DNA from: an uncultured Oscillospiraceae bacterium
GTDB lineage: Bacteria > Bacillota > Clostridia > Oscillospirales > Oscillospiraceae
Direction: 5' to 3'
Assembly: GCA_910587785.1 (NCBI GenBank)
Contig: CAJUOA010000043.1
Span: 1 to 24,763, forward strand
Length of the DNA: 24,763 bases
Made by a program: the position numbers and the translations under genes. Of this stretch, positions 1-7,476 are shown in pieces. Below the pieces are notes generated by a model. The model was not told the origin of the DNA. It saw only the letters and a list, made by a program, of their open reading frames with translations, and made no database searches. The stretch's first letter is position 1, and each line of letters opens with the position of its first letter.

Positions 1-40
1 GCCGCATTGCTGCCGCTCTTGCCAAGCTCTTGTTCAACTC

Positions 41-739
41 TTGATTCGCATTAAAGGTAGAGTTCTACGGAATGGGGAAAGCCAGCGTTCAGACGGGAAG
101 TATATGTTCCGTTACACTGATGGCACAGGTGAACGGCATACCGTGTATAGCTGGAAGCTGGTGAGTACCGATAAGCTAAAGGAGGGACAGCGTGACTCGC
201 AGGCATTGCGAGATATGGAAAAACGTATACTGAAGGACCTTGATGACAGTATTAAGACCAGGGACGCTGAGCATACAACGGTGGATGATCTCTTTGATCA
301 ATTTATGGATATCCGCAAGGATTTGAGGGAGAGTTCCCGCTGTTGCTACAATGATATATACAGGAAGCATATTAAGCCTGTAATTGGACATCGCCCAATC
401 GGCAGAGTAAAGCCCACAGAAATCCAAAAACTGTATCAGATCATGGTAAGCGAATCTGGGGTTAATCCGACCACCGCTCAGAAAGCACATTCCATTATCT
501 ATCAGCTGTTTGAGAATGCTGTAATGGACAATATCATCCGTGTGAACCCTGCGTCAAATGCGTTCCGCAATTTCCGTAAGACCGCAGAATTGAACCCTGC
601 GTGCAGGGAGCCATTGACGGTAGAGCAGCAAGAACTTTTTATTGATTACATTTACGCTTCTGAAAATATAATAGGATGGCAAACCTGTTCACAGTGTTGC
701 TTGGCACGGGAATGCGGATTGGAGAAGCCCTTGGCCTAA
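41..739 (+). pseudogene. Tn916-type tyrosine integrase, N-terminal part (upstream of a frameshift)
   Basis: This is the N-terminal half of a Tn916/phage-type site-specific integrase, which inserts and excises a mobile element. The first 60 or so residues (motifs GRVLRNGESQRSDGKY and YSWKLVSTDKL) closely resemble the arm-type DNA-binding domain of Tn916 Int (remembered family resemblance). They are followed by a SAM-like core-binding domain (about residues 75-180, including RPIGRVKPTEIQKLY). The frame then runs into unrelated residues and stops at 739, while the catalytic domain continues in another frame from about 664. One extra A in the A-run at 663-666 would rejoin the frames as ...SEKYNRMANLFTVLLGTGMR. 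The first possible start is the TTG at 41, but the frame is open to the window edge, so the real start may lie outside. Either a recent pseudogene or a sequencing or assembly error. Confidence 0.85.
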
Positions 740-1293
740 GATGGTGTGACTGCGATTTTGAGGAAGGTATTATCCATGTAACGCACGCCCTGCTTTATAA
801 GCAAGGGGAAGATGGCAACTATCGTTATAGGATATCTGCTCCAAAAACAGAAGCGGGTTTCCGGGAAATACCGATGTTCGATGAAGTAAAGGCAGCTTTG
901 CAGCGGGAGCGTGGGAAACGGAAATCGAAAAAGGAAAAATTTGTAGTGGATGGATACAGCGATTTTGTTTTCCTCAATAACAACGGACAAGTCTACACAC
1001 AATCCTTTGTTTATGACACGATCCAGGGTATCACAACCTCCTACAACAAGGAAGAGTATGCAAAAGCGCTGGAAGAGAAACGTGAGCCGTGCTACCTTCC
1101 AAAGATTAGTGCTCATATTCTGCGGCATACGTTCTGTACACGCATGTGCGAACAGAATATCAACATTAAGGTTCTGCAAGATGTTATGGGACATCGGAAC
1201 ATACGCACTACAATGGAGACTTACGCAAAGGCGTTCCGAGATAAAAAGGTTGAAGCGGTGATGGCTCTCAATGGGGCTTTTAAGATCTCCTAA
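676..1293 (+). pseudogene. Tn916-type tyrosine integrase, C-terminal catalytic part
   Basis: This is the catalytic domain of the same integrase, in a different frame from its N-terminal half. Counting from the ATG at 676, the tyrosine-recombinase residues are all visible: R14 (GTGMRIGEALGLRW), K57 (PKTEAGFREIP), H147 and R150 (HILRHTFC), H173 (MGHRNI) and the nucleophile Y183 (ETYAKAF). The catalytic half is therefore intact and only the frame break disables the protein. The ATG at 676 is internal to the domain, lies just after an in-frame stop (661-663), and has no convincing ribosome binding site, so independent translation is unlikely. It is followed by about 740 bp without a gene and then smc, which fits an integrase sitting at the end of its own element next to the chromosomal junction. 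Confidence 0.87.
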
Positions 1294-1334
1294 TACTTTA
1301 GCCGCATATCAGAGAACGGCATTACATGGCACAA

Positions 1335-1593
1335 GTTCTCAAAAGAGTGCCCGCCGCACTGCTTGAAACCTTGTATCCTTACAGCCACAAGGGGTTCCGG
1401 GGTCTTGCGGTGTAAAACGAAGTGCCGAGTGGTTTTACACCAAAATTTACACCATTTGAGCGAGAGAATACGCCGTTTCTTGAGAAGTTATGAAACAGTC
1501 GAAAATCTTGAACCCATTGCGGCGCAATGATTTGAGAGCTTTTGAGAAGAAAGAGGTGGTTCTGTGTATCTGCGAGCGCTGGAGATGCAATGG
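1335..1593 (+). repeat. Diverged direct repeat, copy 1 (copy of the smc 5' region)
   Basis: This stretch aligns almost without gaps, about 472 bp apart, to 1808-2065, which is the sequence in front of smc plus its first codons; by eye about 70% identical. The best-matched part is 28 bases at 1541-1568 against 2013-2040 with one mismatch, covering the ribosome binding site and start of smc. Copy 1 even has a GTG at 1564 that reads MYLRALEMQW, against MYLKALEIQG in real SMC. Inference: an attachment-site remnant left by integration at the smc 5' end, or a second such insertion since largely deleted. Confidence 0.75.
1409..1441. other. Perfect 10-bp inverted repeat
   Basis: GGTGTAAAAC (1409-1418) and GTTTTACACC (1432-1441) are exact reverse complements separated by 13 bases. 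No T-run follows, so it is not an obvious terminator on the + strand. The right arm overlaps the first TTACACCA box, so it may be part of an integrase or excisionase binding region. The equivalent place in copy 2 (from 1881) is decayed. Confidence 0.5.
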
Positions 1594-1728
1594 AGAGCGG
1601 TTGAGGTCACAAAATTCCAGTATTTCCAACGGTTTGCCGCCTCTCTTCCAAAAGGGAGATTCATGAGTTACACCACTTTTACACCATTTGGACAAGTGGA
1701 TGTTTTTGCCGCCGAGGTACTGCGCTGA
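1564..1728 (+). pseudogene. 54-codon relic beginning with a copy of the smc start
   Basis: An open frame begins with GTG at 1564 behind AAAGAGGTGG, the copy of the smc ribosome binding site. It reads MYLRALEMQW and then leaves SMC homology completely, ending at TGA 1726-1728. The first eight residues match the SMC N-terminus (MYLKALEI) with one conservative and one hydrophobic change. It has a usable translation signal but no recognisable protein after residue 10. Best read as the truncated 5' end of smc carried by a mobile element or left by an earlier insertion. It could be translated into a short peptide, but nothing suggests a function. Confidence 0.5.
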
Positions 1729-1767
1729 GTTGTTAGCTTAACTTTAGGATCCGAACCATGAGAGTCG

Positions 1768-1804
1768 TGCCGATATAGTGTCAGGCATCCGCCACTACTC
1801 GGCA
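1768..1804. other. Imperfect inverted repeat ahead of repeat copy 2
   Basis: TGCCGA-TA-TAGTG (1768-1780) can pair with CACTA-C-TCGGCA (1793-1804) around a 12-base loop, giving 11 pairs and one small internal bulge. It sits just before the repeat that leads into smc and has no T-run, so a terminator is unlikely. It may belong to the recombination region; function unknown. Confidence 0.35.
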
Positions 1805-1807
1805 TAG

Positions 1808-2065
1808 GTTCTCAAAAGTTCGCAGACCGCCCGTTCAAAATCCCGCAGCCTTACAGCCCCAACGGTTTCCGGGTTTTTGTGGTGCAAAAAGAAACACCCA
1901 CCGGTTTTACACCAATTTTTACACCAATTCAACGAGAAAATACGCCAGGATTTGAGAAGATATGAAAAATACGAAAACCGCGAAACCGTTGCGCCGCAAC
2001 GCTTTGAGAAGATTTGAGAAGAAAGGGGTGGTTCTGTGTACCTAAAAGCATTGGAGATCCAGGGC
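1808..2065 (+). repeat. Direct repeat, copy 2 (functional smc 5' region)
   Basis: Partner of the repeat at 1335-1593. It carries the functional ribosome binding site (GAAAGGGG, 2021-2028) and the GTG start of smc at 2036. Several short TTTGAGAAG direct repeats occur in it (near 1951, 2002 and 2013). Position next to an integrase suggests it is the chromosome-proximal attachment site. Confidence 0.7.
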
Positions 2066-5000
2066 TTCAAGTCCTTCCCCGACAAGACCATACTGCGCTT
2101 TGGCGAGGACATCACCGCCATCGTCGGCCCCAACGGCTCGGGGAAGAGCAATATCTCCGACGCCATCTGCTGGGTCATGGGGGAGCAGTCCGTGCGCAGC
2201 CTCCGGGGGAGCCGGATGGAGGACGTCATCTTCGGCGGCACCCAGCAGCGGGGCAGTGTGGGCTTCGCCCAGGTGACGCTGGTACTGGACAACAGCGGGG
2301 GAATGTTCCCCAGCCTGGACAGCAGCGAGGTCATGGTCACCCGCCGCTACTACCGGAGCGGGGAGAGCGAATACTATATCAATAAGCAGTCCGTCCGCCT
2401 GCGGGACATCAATGAGCTCTTCATGGACACCGGCCTTGGCCGGGAGGGCTACTCCATCATCGGACAGGGCCGCATCGACGAGATATTGTCCCTGCGCAGT
2501 GCCGACCGCCGGGAGATTTTCGAGGAGGCCGCGGGCATCTCCCGCTTCCGCCACCGCAAGGAGGAGGCCCAGCGCCGCCTGGAGCGCACGGAGGAGAACC
2601 TAACGCGCATCGGCGACAAGATCAGCGAATTGGAGCTCCAGGTGGTCCCCCTGCGGGAGCAGGCGGAGGAGGCTAAGAAGTACCTGCTCCTTCGGGATGA
2701 GCTTCGGACGCTGGAGATCTCCGTGTGGCTGGAGAAGCTGGAGGAGCTGCGCGCCGCGGCCCTTCGCTTCCAGGCCGCCTGCATCGCCGCCAAGGAACGG
2801 CAGGAGGACGCCGCCGCGCAGCTGGAGGCCCTCTACCAGGAGAACGAGCGCTTCTCCCAGCGGATGCAGGAGAGCGACCTGGAGCAGGAGACCGTCCGCG
2901 CCCAGGCCTCCGCTCTGGAGGCCCAGGCATCAGACCGGGAGAGCGCCGCCGCAGTGCTGGAGTCCACAGTGCGGCACAGCCGGGAGTCCATCGCCCTCCT
3001 GGAACAGGAGATGGCGGACCAGGACAGCCGGAGCCAATCCATCTCTGAACAGATGGACCGTCAGCGGGCCCTGGTGGAGGAGCTGACCGCCCGGAGCGCC
3101 CGGCTGGAGGAGGAACTGGAGGCCCTTTTGGAGGAGGCCCGCGCAGCCTCGGAGAGCGCCGGGAGCGCCGCCGCAGCAGCGCAGGCCCTTCAAGCCCAGG
3201 AGGCCCTTGCCGCCGCCGCCGCCGCAGACGCCCGGGAGCGCTTAGCCGCCCTCGCGGCGGGGCTGGAGCAGATGGAGGAGCGTCAGCGGGCCCTCGCCCG
3301 GGAGTTTGCCGCCGCCGGGGCCCAGCAGGAGAGCGCCGGGGAGGAGGTCTCTGCCGCCCGCAGTGCCCTCACGGAGGCGGAGGAGGAGGCACGGAGCGTT
3401 GGCAACGTCATCCAGGGCCACACGCTGCGCATGGCGGGCCGGGAGAAAAAGGCGGAGGACGCCGCCCGCCTCCTGCAAGCGCTGACGATGGAGGAGAACA
3501 ACCTCTCCTCCCGTATCCGGCTCCTGACGGAGATGGAGCGGGAGTACGAGGGGTTCAACCAGGCGGTGCGCCTTGTGATGCAGTGCGCCGGGAAGGGGAC
3601 CCTGCGGGGCATCCACGGCCCTGCGGCCAACCTCATGAAGGCCCCCAGCCGCTGTGCCGTGGCCCTGGAGACCGCCCTGGGGGCCGGGATGCAGAACATC
3701 GTGGTGGACCGGGAGGAGGATGCCAAAGCCGCCATCTCCCTCCTCAAGCAGAGGAACGGGGGCCGGGCCACCTTCCTGCCCCTGACGGCCATCCGGGGAG
3801 AGGAACTGCGGGAGCAGGGGGTGGAGGACGAGCCCGGGTTTGTAGGCATCGCCTCGGCCCTCATCACCTACGACCGGCGCTATGACCAGATCTTCCGCAG
3901 CCTCCTGGGCCGCACCGTTGTGGTGGAGGACCTGAACTGCGGCATCGCCATGGCCCGCAGGCACCAGAACCGCTTCCGTATTGTCACCCTGGACGGGCAG
4001 ATCATCAACCGGGGCGGCTCCATGACCGGCGGCAGTATGTCCCGCAGTGCGGGCATCCTCTCCCGGGCCAACGAGCTGGAGGCTCTGGGCAGGCGGAGGG
4101 AGGAGCTCAAAGAGGAGCTCGCCTCCGCAAAGCGGGGGCAGGAGGAGGCCTCCCGGGCGCTGAACGCCGCCCGGTACGAATTGCAGGTGGCCCAGGACCA
4201 GCGCCGCGCCGCCGAGGACGCGGTGCTCCGGGGGCAGGGACAGCTCAGCCGCTGTGAGGCGGTACTGGAGAGCGCCCGGCTGACCCTGGAGAATCTCGCC
4301 GGGGAGCGGGACGCCCTGTCCCAGCGGGCCCAGGCAAGCCGGGAGCAGATGGAGGAGGCCCGCGCCCTCGCCGGAGAGCGGGAGGCGGAGGCCGCCCGTC
4401 TGGAACAGGCCGCCCGGGAGAAACTGGCCGGTCAGTCGGACCTTCTGGAGCGGACCGGAAAACTCAGCGAGGAGGTATCCCGGCTGAAGGCGGACCAGGC
4501 GGGCGTCGCCGCCCAGCGGGAGGCCACAGAAAAGGCCCTGGGGGACCTGGAGCAGGTCGCCCGGGACATGGCCGGGGACCGGGAGAGCCGCCTGCGCCGT
4601 CTGGAGGAGCACCGGACCACCATCGCGGACACGGAGCGGGAGATTGCCCGCCGGACCGAGGAGGCCGCGTCCCTGCGGTTACAGGCCGCGTCCTGTCAGG
4701 ACCGCCTGCGTCAGCTCCAGGAGGGCAAGCTCCGCCTGGAGCAGGAGCGCACCGCCATGGGGACCAGGCTCAAGGAGTGCAACGAGGCGGTGCTGGAAGC
4801 CGAGCGGGAGGCCGCACGGCTGGAACAGCGCCTCAGCGCCGGGAACATGGAGGAGAAACAGCTCCTCGACAAGCTCTGGGAGACCTACGAGCTCAGCCAC
4901 TCCGCCGCCATGGAGCTGCGCATCCCCCTGGAGTCCACGGCCAAGAGCACCCGGCGTATCGGGGAGCTCAAGCGGGAGATCAGCGGCCTGGGCAGCGTGA

Positions 5001-5608
5001 ACGTGGGGGCGATCGACGAGTTCCAGCGGGTCAACAGCCGCTACACCTACCTTACGGACCAGCGCAGCGACGTCCAGCAGGCCAAGCGGGAGCTGGAGGG
5101 CATCATCCAGGAGATCACAAAAGAGATGACCGCCATCTTCGACGCCCAGTTCCAGCGCATCGCCGCCGCCTTCCAGGAGACCTTCCAGGACCTCTTCGGC
5201 GGCGGACAGGCCGCGCTGGAGCTGGAGGACCGGTCGGATATCTTAGGGTGCGGCATCGAGATCAAGGTCCAGCCCCCGGGGAAGACCCTGCGCACGCTGT
5301 CCCTCCTCTCCGGAGGGGAGAAGGCATTCGTGGCCATCGCCCTCTACTTCGCCATTTTGAAGGTGCGGCCCACGCCGTTCTGCGTCATGGACGAGATCGA
5401 GGCCGCTCTGGACGAGGCCAACGTGGTCCGCTTCGCCCGGTACATGCGCTCCATGGCCGACAAGACCCAGTTCATCGTCATCACCCACCGCCGGGGCACC
5501 ATGGAGGAGGCGGACGTCCTCTACGGCGTCACCATGCAGGAGAAGGGGGTCAGCAAGATGCTTGCCATCAACCTCAACGACGTGGCGGCGGAGCTGGACA
5601 TCAAATAG
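2036..5608 (+). CDS. smc: Chromosome segregation protein SMC
   Basis: SMC is the ATPase of the bacterial condensin (SMC-ScpA-ScpB) that compacts and separates chromosomes. At 1190 residues it has the full family length. The N-terminal head carries the Walker A motif GPNGSGKS (residues 31-38). Two long Arg/Glu/Ala-rich coiled coils flank a hinge at about 503-667, which ends in GGSMTGG. The C-terminal head carries the signature LSGGE (1091-1095) and Walker B FCVMDE (1115-1120) followed by the D-loop. The GTG start at 2036 is supported by GAAAGGGG eight bases upstream and by the conserved start MYLKALEIQGFKSF. In most Firmicutes rnc lies just upstream; here an integrase and repeats lie there instead, so the native upstream region was probably displaced. 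A 12-bp tandem duplication covers the stop codon (5597-5620). Confidence 0.98.
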   Translation: MYLKALEIQGFKSFPDKTILRFGEDITAIVGPNGSGKSNISDAICWVMGEQSVRSLRGSRMEDVIFGGTQQRGSVGFAQVTLVLDNSGGMFPSLDSSEVMVTRRYYRSGESEYYINKQSVRLRDINELFMDTGLGREGYSIIGQGRIDEILSLRSADRREIFEEAAGISRFRHRKEEAQRRLERTEENLTRIGDKISELELQVVPLREQAEEAKKYLLLRDELRTLEISVWLEKLEELRAAALRFQAACIAAKERQEDAAAQLEALYQENERFSQRMQESDLEQETVRAQASALEAQASDRESAAAVLESTVRHSRESIALLEQEMADQDSRSQSISEQMDRQRALVEELTARSARLEEELEALLEEARAASESAGSAAAAAQALQAQEALAAAAAADARERLAALAAGLEQMEERQRALAREFAAAGAQQESAGEEVSAARSALTEAEEEARSVGNVIQGHTLRMAGREKKAEDAARLLQALTMEENNLSSRIRLLTEMEREYEGFNQAVRLVMQCAGKGTLRGIHGPAANLMKAPSRCAVALETALGAGMQNIVVDREEDAKAAISLLKQRNGGRATFLPLTAIRGEELREQGVEDEPGFVGIASALITYDRRYDQIFRSLLGRTVVVEDLNCGIAMARRHQNRFRIVTLDGQIINRGGSMTGGSMSRSAGILSRANELEALGRRREELKEELASAKRGQEEASRALNAARYELQVAQDQRRAAEDAVLRGQGQLSRCEAVLESARLTLENLAGERDALSQRAQASREQMEEARALAGEREAEAARLEQAAREKLAGQSDLLERTGKLSEEVSRLKADQAGVAAQREATEKALGDLEQVARDMAGDRESRLRRLEEHRTTIADTEREIARRTEEAASLRLQAASCQDRLRQLQEGKLRLEQERTAMGTRLKECNEAVLEAEREAARLEQRLSAGNMEEKQLLDKLWETYELSHSAAMELRIPLESTAKSTRRIGELKREISGLGSVNVGAIDEFQRVNSRYTYLTDQRSDVQQAKRELEGIIQEITKEMTAIFDAQFQRIAAAFQETFQDLFGGGQAALELEDRSDILGCGIEIKVQPPGKTLRTLSLLSGGEKAFVAIALYFAILKVRPTPFCVMDEIEAALDEANVVRFARYMRSMADKTQFIVITHRRGTMEEADVLYGVTMQEKGVSKMLAINLNDVAAELDIK

Positions 5609-5620
5609 GACATCAAATAG
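5597..5620 (+). repeat. 12-bp tandem duplication over the smc stop codon
   Basis: GACATCAAATAG occurs twice in direct succession (5597-5608 and 5609-5620). Each unit encodes Asp-Ile-Lys-stop, so smc ends with two in-frame stop codons. The second copy lies just before the ribosome binding site of the next gene. Probably replication slippage with no effect on the product. Confidence 0.85.
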
Positions 5621-5633
5621 GAGAAAGGATATC

Positions 5634-6398
5634 ATGCTTACAAAAAATGCCGCGCCCATACTGGAATTTGACGACGCCCCGGAGGCAAAATTAAATCCAG
5701 CCAATTTTGTAACAGAGAAATTTCAGACTGATAAGCTGGTCATCACCTTTTTCCCGGAGGTCATGGACCGGCTGGCGGAGGACGGGCAGATTGTCCTGGA
5801 GAGAACGATCCCGGGGGAGAACCCGGTCCCCATCTACCGCTTCACGGAGGAGCCGGACGTGCTCTTGACGCTGGGGCAGGTGGGCTGTCCCGCCTGCGCG
5901 GGAAACCTGGACGAGTTCCACGCCATGGGTGTCACGAAGGTGATGTTCTGCGGCGGGGGCGGCGTGCTGGACCGGAATATTGAGGTCGGCCAGCTCCTGC
6001 TGGTGGACGGTGCCATCCGGGACGAAGGCTTCTCCTACCACTACCTCCCGCCGTCCAGGGTGGTCTACACGGACCCGGCGGTCACGGAGAAGGTCCGGCG
6101 GTATCTGGACGAGAACCGCGTCCCCTATCTCCGGGGGCTGGTTTGGACCACGGACGCCATCTTCCGGGAGACGCCCGACCGGATCGCCCGGAGGAAAGAG
6201 GAGGGTGCGAAGATCGTGGAGATGGAGCAGGCCGGGTGCATCGCCGTGGCAAAGGTCCGGGGCTTCGCCTACGGCGCGCTGATCTACGGCGGGGACGACC
6301 TGACGGGAGAGGAGTGGTCCAACAGGGGGTGGCGGAGCCGGAGGGGCGTCCGCTGCGATCTGGTGATCCTGTGTAAAGAACTGGTCAAGATCATATAA
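5634..6398 (+). CDS. Nucleoside phosphorylase-like protein (PNP/UDP family)
   Basis: A 254-residue protein of the purine nucleoside phosphorylase/uridine phosphorylase superfamily, which cleaves N-glycosidic bonds of nucleosides, usually with phosphate. Visible family motifs are the Gly-rich GGGGVLDRNIEVGQ (107-120) with DGAIRDEG, VWTTDAIFRET (170-180), the ribose-binding VEMEQAG (195-201) and a late Asp pair (YGGDDL, 218-223) where the base-contacting Asp is expected. The substrate cannot be assigned. The N-terminal 30 residues look like an extension. The ATG at 5634 follows GGAGAAAGG at a good distance; longer in-frame starts lie inside smc and are unlikely. It sits 25 bases after smc and 36 bases before ftsY, so it is probably cotranscribed, though nucleoside salvage has no obvious link to either. 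Confidence 0.8.
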   Translation: MLTKNAAPILEFDDAPEAKLNPANFVTEKFQTDKLVITFFPEVMDRLAEDGQIVLERTIPGENPVPIYRFTEEPDVLLTLGQVGCPACAGNLDEFHAMGVTKVMFCGGGGVLDRNIEVGQLLLVDGAIRDEGFSYHYLPPSRVVYTDPAVTEKVRRYLDENRVPYLRGLVWTTDAIFRETPDRIARRKEEGAKIVEMEQAGCIAVAKVRGFAYGALIYGGDDLTGEEWSNRGWRSRRGVRCDLVILCKELVKII

Positions 6399-6434
6399 AC
6401 TGCTTGGCAATTCCAATTTGAAGGAGAACGGAAC

Positions 6435-7313
6435 ATGGGCTTTTGGGAAAAATTAAAGAAGATCTACATGGGCGACGTCTTCGGCGCCGCCATCAGCGAG
6501 GCGGACGAGGCCTTCTTCGACGACCTGGAGGAGATGCTCATCCTCGCCGACGTGGGGCTCACCACCGCCACGGAGGCGGTGCAGGAGCTGCGCACCCGGA
6601 TGATCGAGGACAAAATCTCCGGTCAGGAGCCGGTGAAGGCCTGCCTGCGGGAGATTTTGGCGGAGCGGCTGAACGTGGGGGACACGAGGCTGAACCTCTC
6701 CACCAAGCCCTCTGTGGTGCTGGTGGTGGGGGTCAACGGCGTGGGCAAGACCACCTCCATCGGCAAGATGGCCAACGCCATGCGTCTGGAGGGGAAACGG
6801 GTGCTCCTGTGCGCCAGCGACACCTTCCGGGCGGCGGCGGCGGACCAGCTGGAGATCTGGGCCAACCGGGCCCGGTGCGAGATCGTCCGGCAGAAGGAGG
6901 GGGCCGACCCCGGGGCCGTGCTCTTCGACGCCCTTCAGGCCGCGAGGGCCCGGAGCGTGGACGTGGTCCTCTGCGACACCGCCGGGCGGCTTCACAACAA
7001 GGCCAACCTTATGGCGGAATTGGCCAAGCTCCGCAAGATCATCGACCGGGAGATGCCGGAGGCGGCCCTGGAGATTCTGCTGGTCCTGGACGCCACCACC
7101 GGGCAGAACGGCCTCATCCAGGCCAAGCAGTTCCAGGAGATTTCCGGCTGTACGGGCATCGTCCTGACGAAGCTGGACGGCACCGCCAAGGGCGGCATCG
7201 TCATCGCCATCGCCCAGGAGCTGCAAGTGCCGGTGAAGTTCGTCGGCCTGGGGGAGGATATCAAGGACCTCCAGCCCTTTGACGCCAAGGCGTACGTGGA
7301 GGCGCTGATCTGA
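6435..7313 (+). CDS. ftsY: Signal recognition particle receptor FtsY
   Basis: FtsY is the membrane-associated GTPase that receives SRP-bound ribosomes and delivers nascent proteins to the Sec translocon. The 292 residues are nearly all NG domain: a helical N part (about 1-85), G1 GVNGVGKT (99-106), DTFRAAAADQL (129-139), G3 DTAGR (181-185), G4 TKLD (245-248) and the closing GLGEDIKDLQPF (271-282). The acidic A domain of the E. coli protein is absent, as in many Firmicutes, where a short N-terminal amphipathic segment (MGFWEKLKKIY) serves for membrane contact. The ATG at 6435 follows AAGGAGA. It lies one base before a small predicted membrane ORF. Confidence 0.97.
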   Translation: MGFWEKLKKIYMGDVFGAAISEADEAFFDDLEEMLILADVGLTTATEAVQELRTRMIEDKISGQEPVKACLREILAERLNVGDTRLNLSTKPSVVLVVGVNGVGKTTSIGKMANAMRLEGKRVLLCASDTFRAAAADQLEIWANRARCEIVRQKEGADPGAVLFDALQAARARSVDVVLCDTAGRLHNKANLMAELAKLRKIIDREMPEAALEILLVLDATTGQNGLIQAKQFQEISGCTGIVLTKLDGTAKGGIVIAIAQELQVPVKFVGLGEDIKDLQPFDAKAYVEALI

Positions 7314-7314
7314 G

Positions 7315-7476
7315 ATGAAAAAATTGAGCCATATTGGGTTGAAAACGGCTGGAATCGGCTCCATTTTGACCGTTTGCAGGATCACCCTCCTGGGATCGAT
7401 CGCCTTTTACGGGGGATTGTTCCTGATGATTTTAGGAGTGATCAGCGAGGAGAGACAGAAAAATGACGAGAATTGA
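7315..7476 (+). CDS. Small predicted membrane protein (53 aa) between ftsY and rph
   Basis: A 53-codon frame starts at ATG 7315, one base after the ftsY stop, and ends 14 bases inside rph. The sequence opens with MKKLSHIGLK, has one or two hydrophobic stretches (about residues 11-44, including LLGSIAFYGGLFLMILGVI), and ends in a charged tail (SEERQKNDEN). This is a plausible topology for a small single-pass or hairpin membrane protein. GGAGG at 7298-7302 is a rather distant ribosome binding site. The DNA here is less GC-rich than in its neighbours. I do not recognise a family. Coupling to ftsY by close spacing and to rph by overlap suggests real translation, but chance cannot be excluded. Confidence 0.5.
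   Translation: MKKLSHIGLKTAGIGSILTVCRITLLGSIAFYGGLFLMILGVISEERQKNDEN

Larger units (their letters stand above)
1435..1926 (+). repeat. Three pairs of TTACACCA boxes (candidate integrase arm sites)
   Basis: TTACACCA occurs six times in the same orientation: 1435-1442 and 1447-1454, 1668-1675 and 1679-1686, 1907-1914 and 1919-1926. Within each pair the boxes start 11 or 12 bases apart, about one helical turn. The pairs lie between an integrase and the likely attachment site. Paired, helically phased direct repeats at the ends of an element are typical of integrase arm-type sites; that role is an inference. Confidence 0.5.

Noticed and set aside
1409..1441. Inverted repeat as a terminator for the integrase
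   Set aside because: No T-run follows the stem on the + strand, and A's and T's after it are part of the TTACACCA repeat array.
1900..1960. Promoter for smc within the repeat (TTTACA boxes)
   Set aside because: TTTACA is present but no acceptable -10 box is found at 16 to 18 bases; the boxes fit the repeat array better.
3242..4612. Long open frame of about 456 codons on the minus strand inside smc
   Set aside because: It is antisense to a clear SMC coding region, has Leu/Gly/Pro-rich composition with no motif, and is typical of frame shadows in GC-rich genes.
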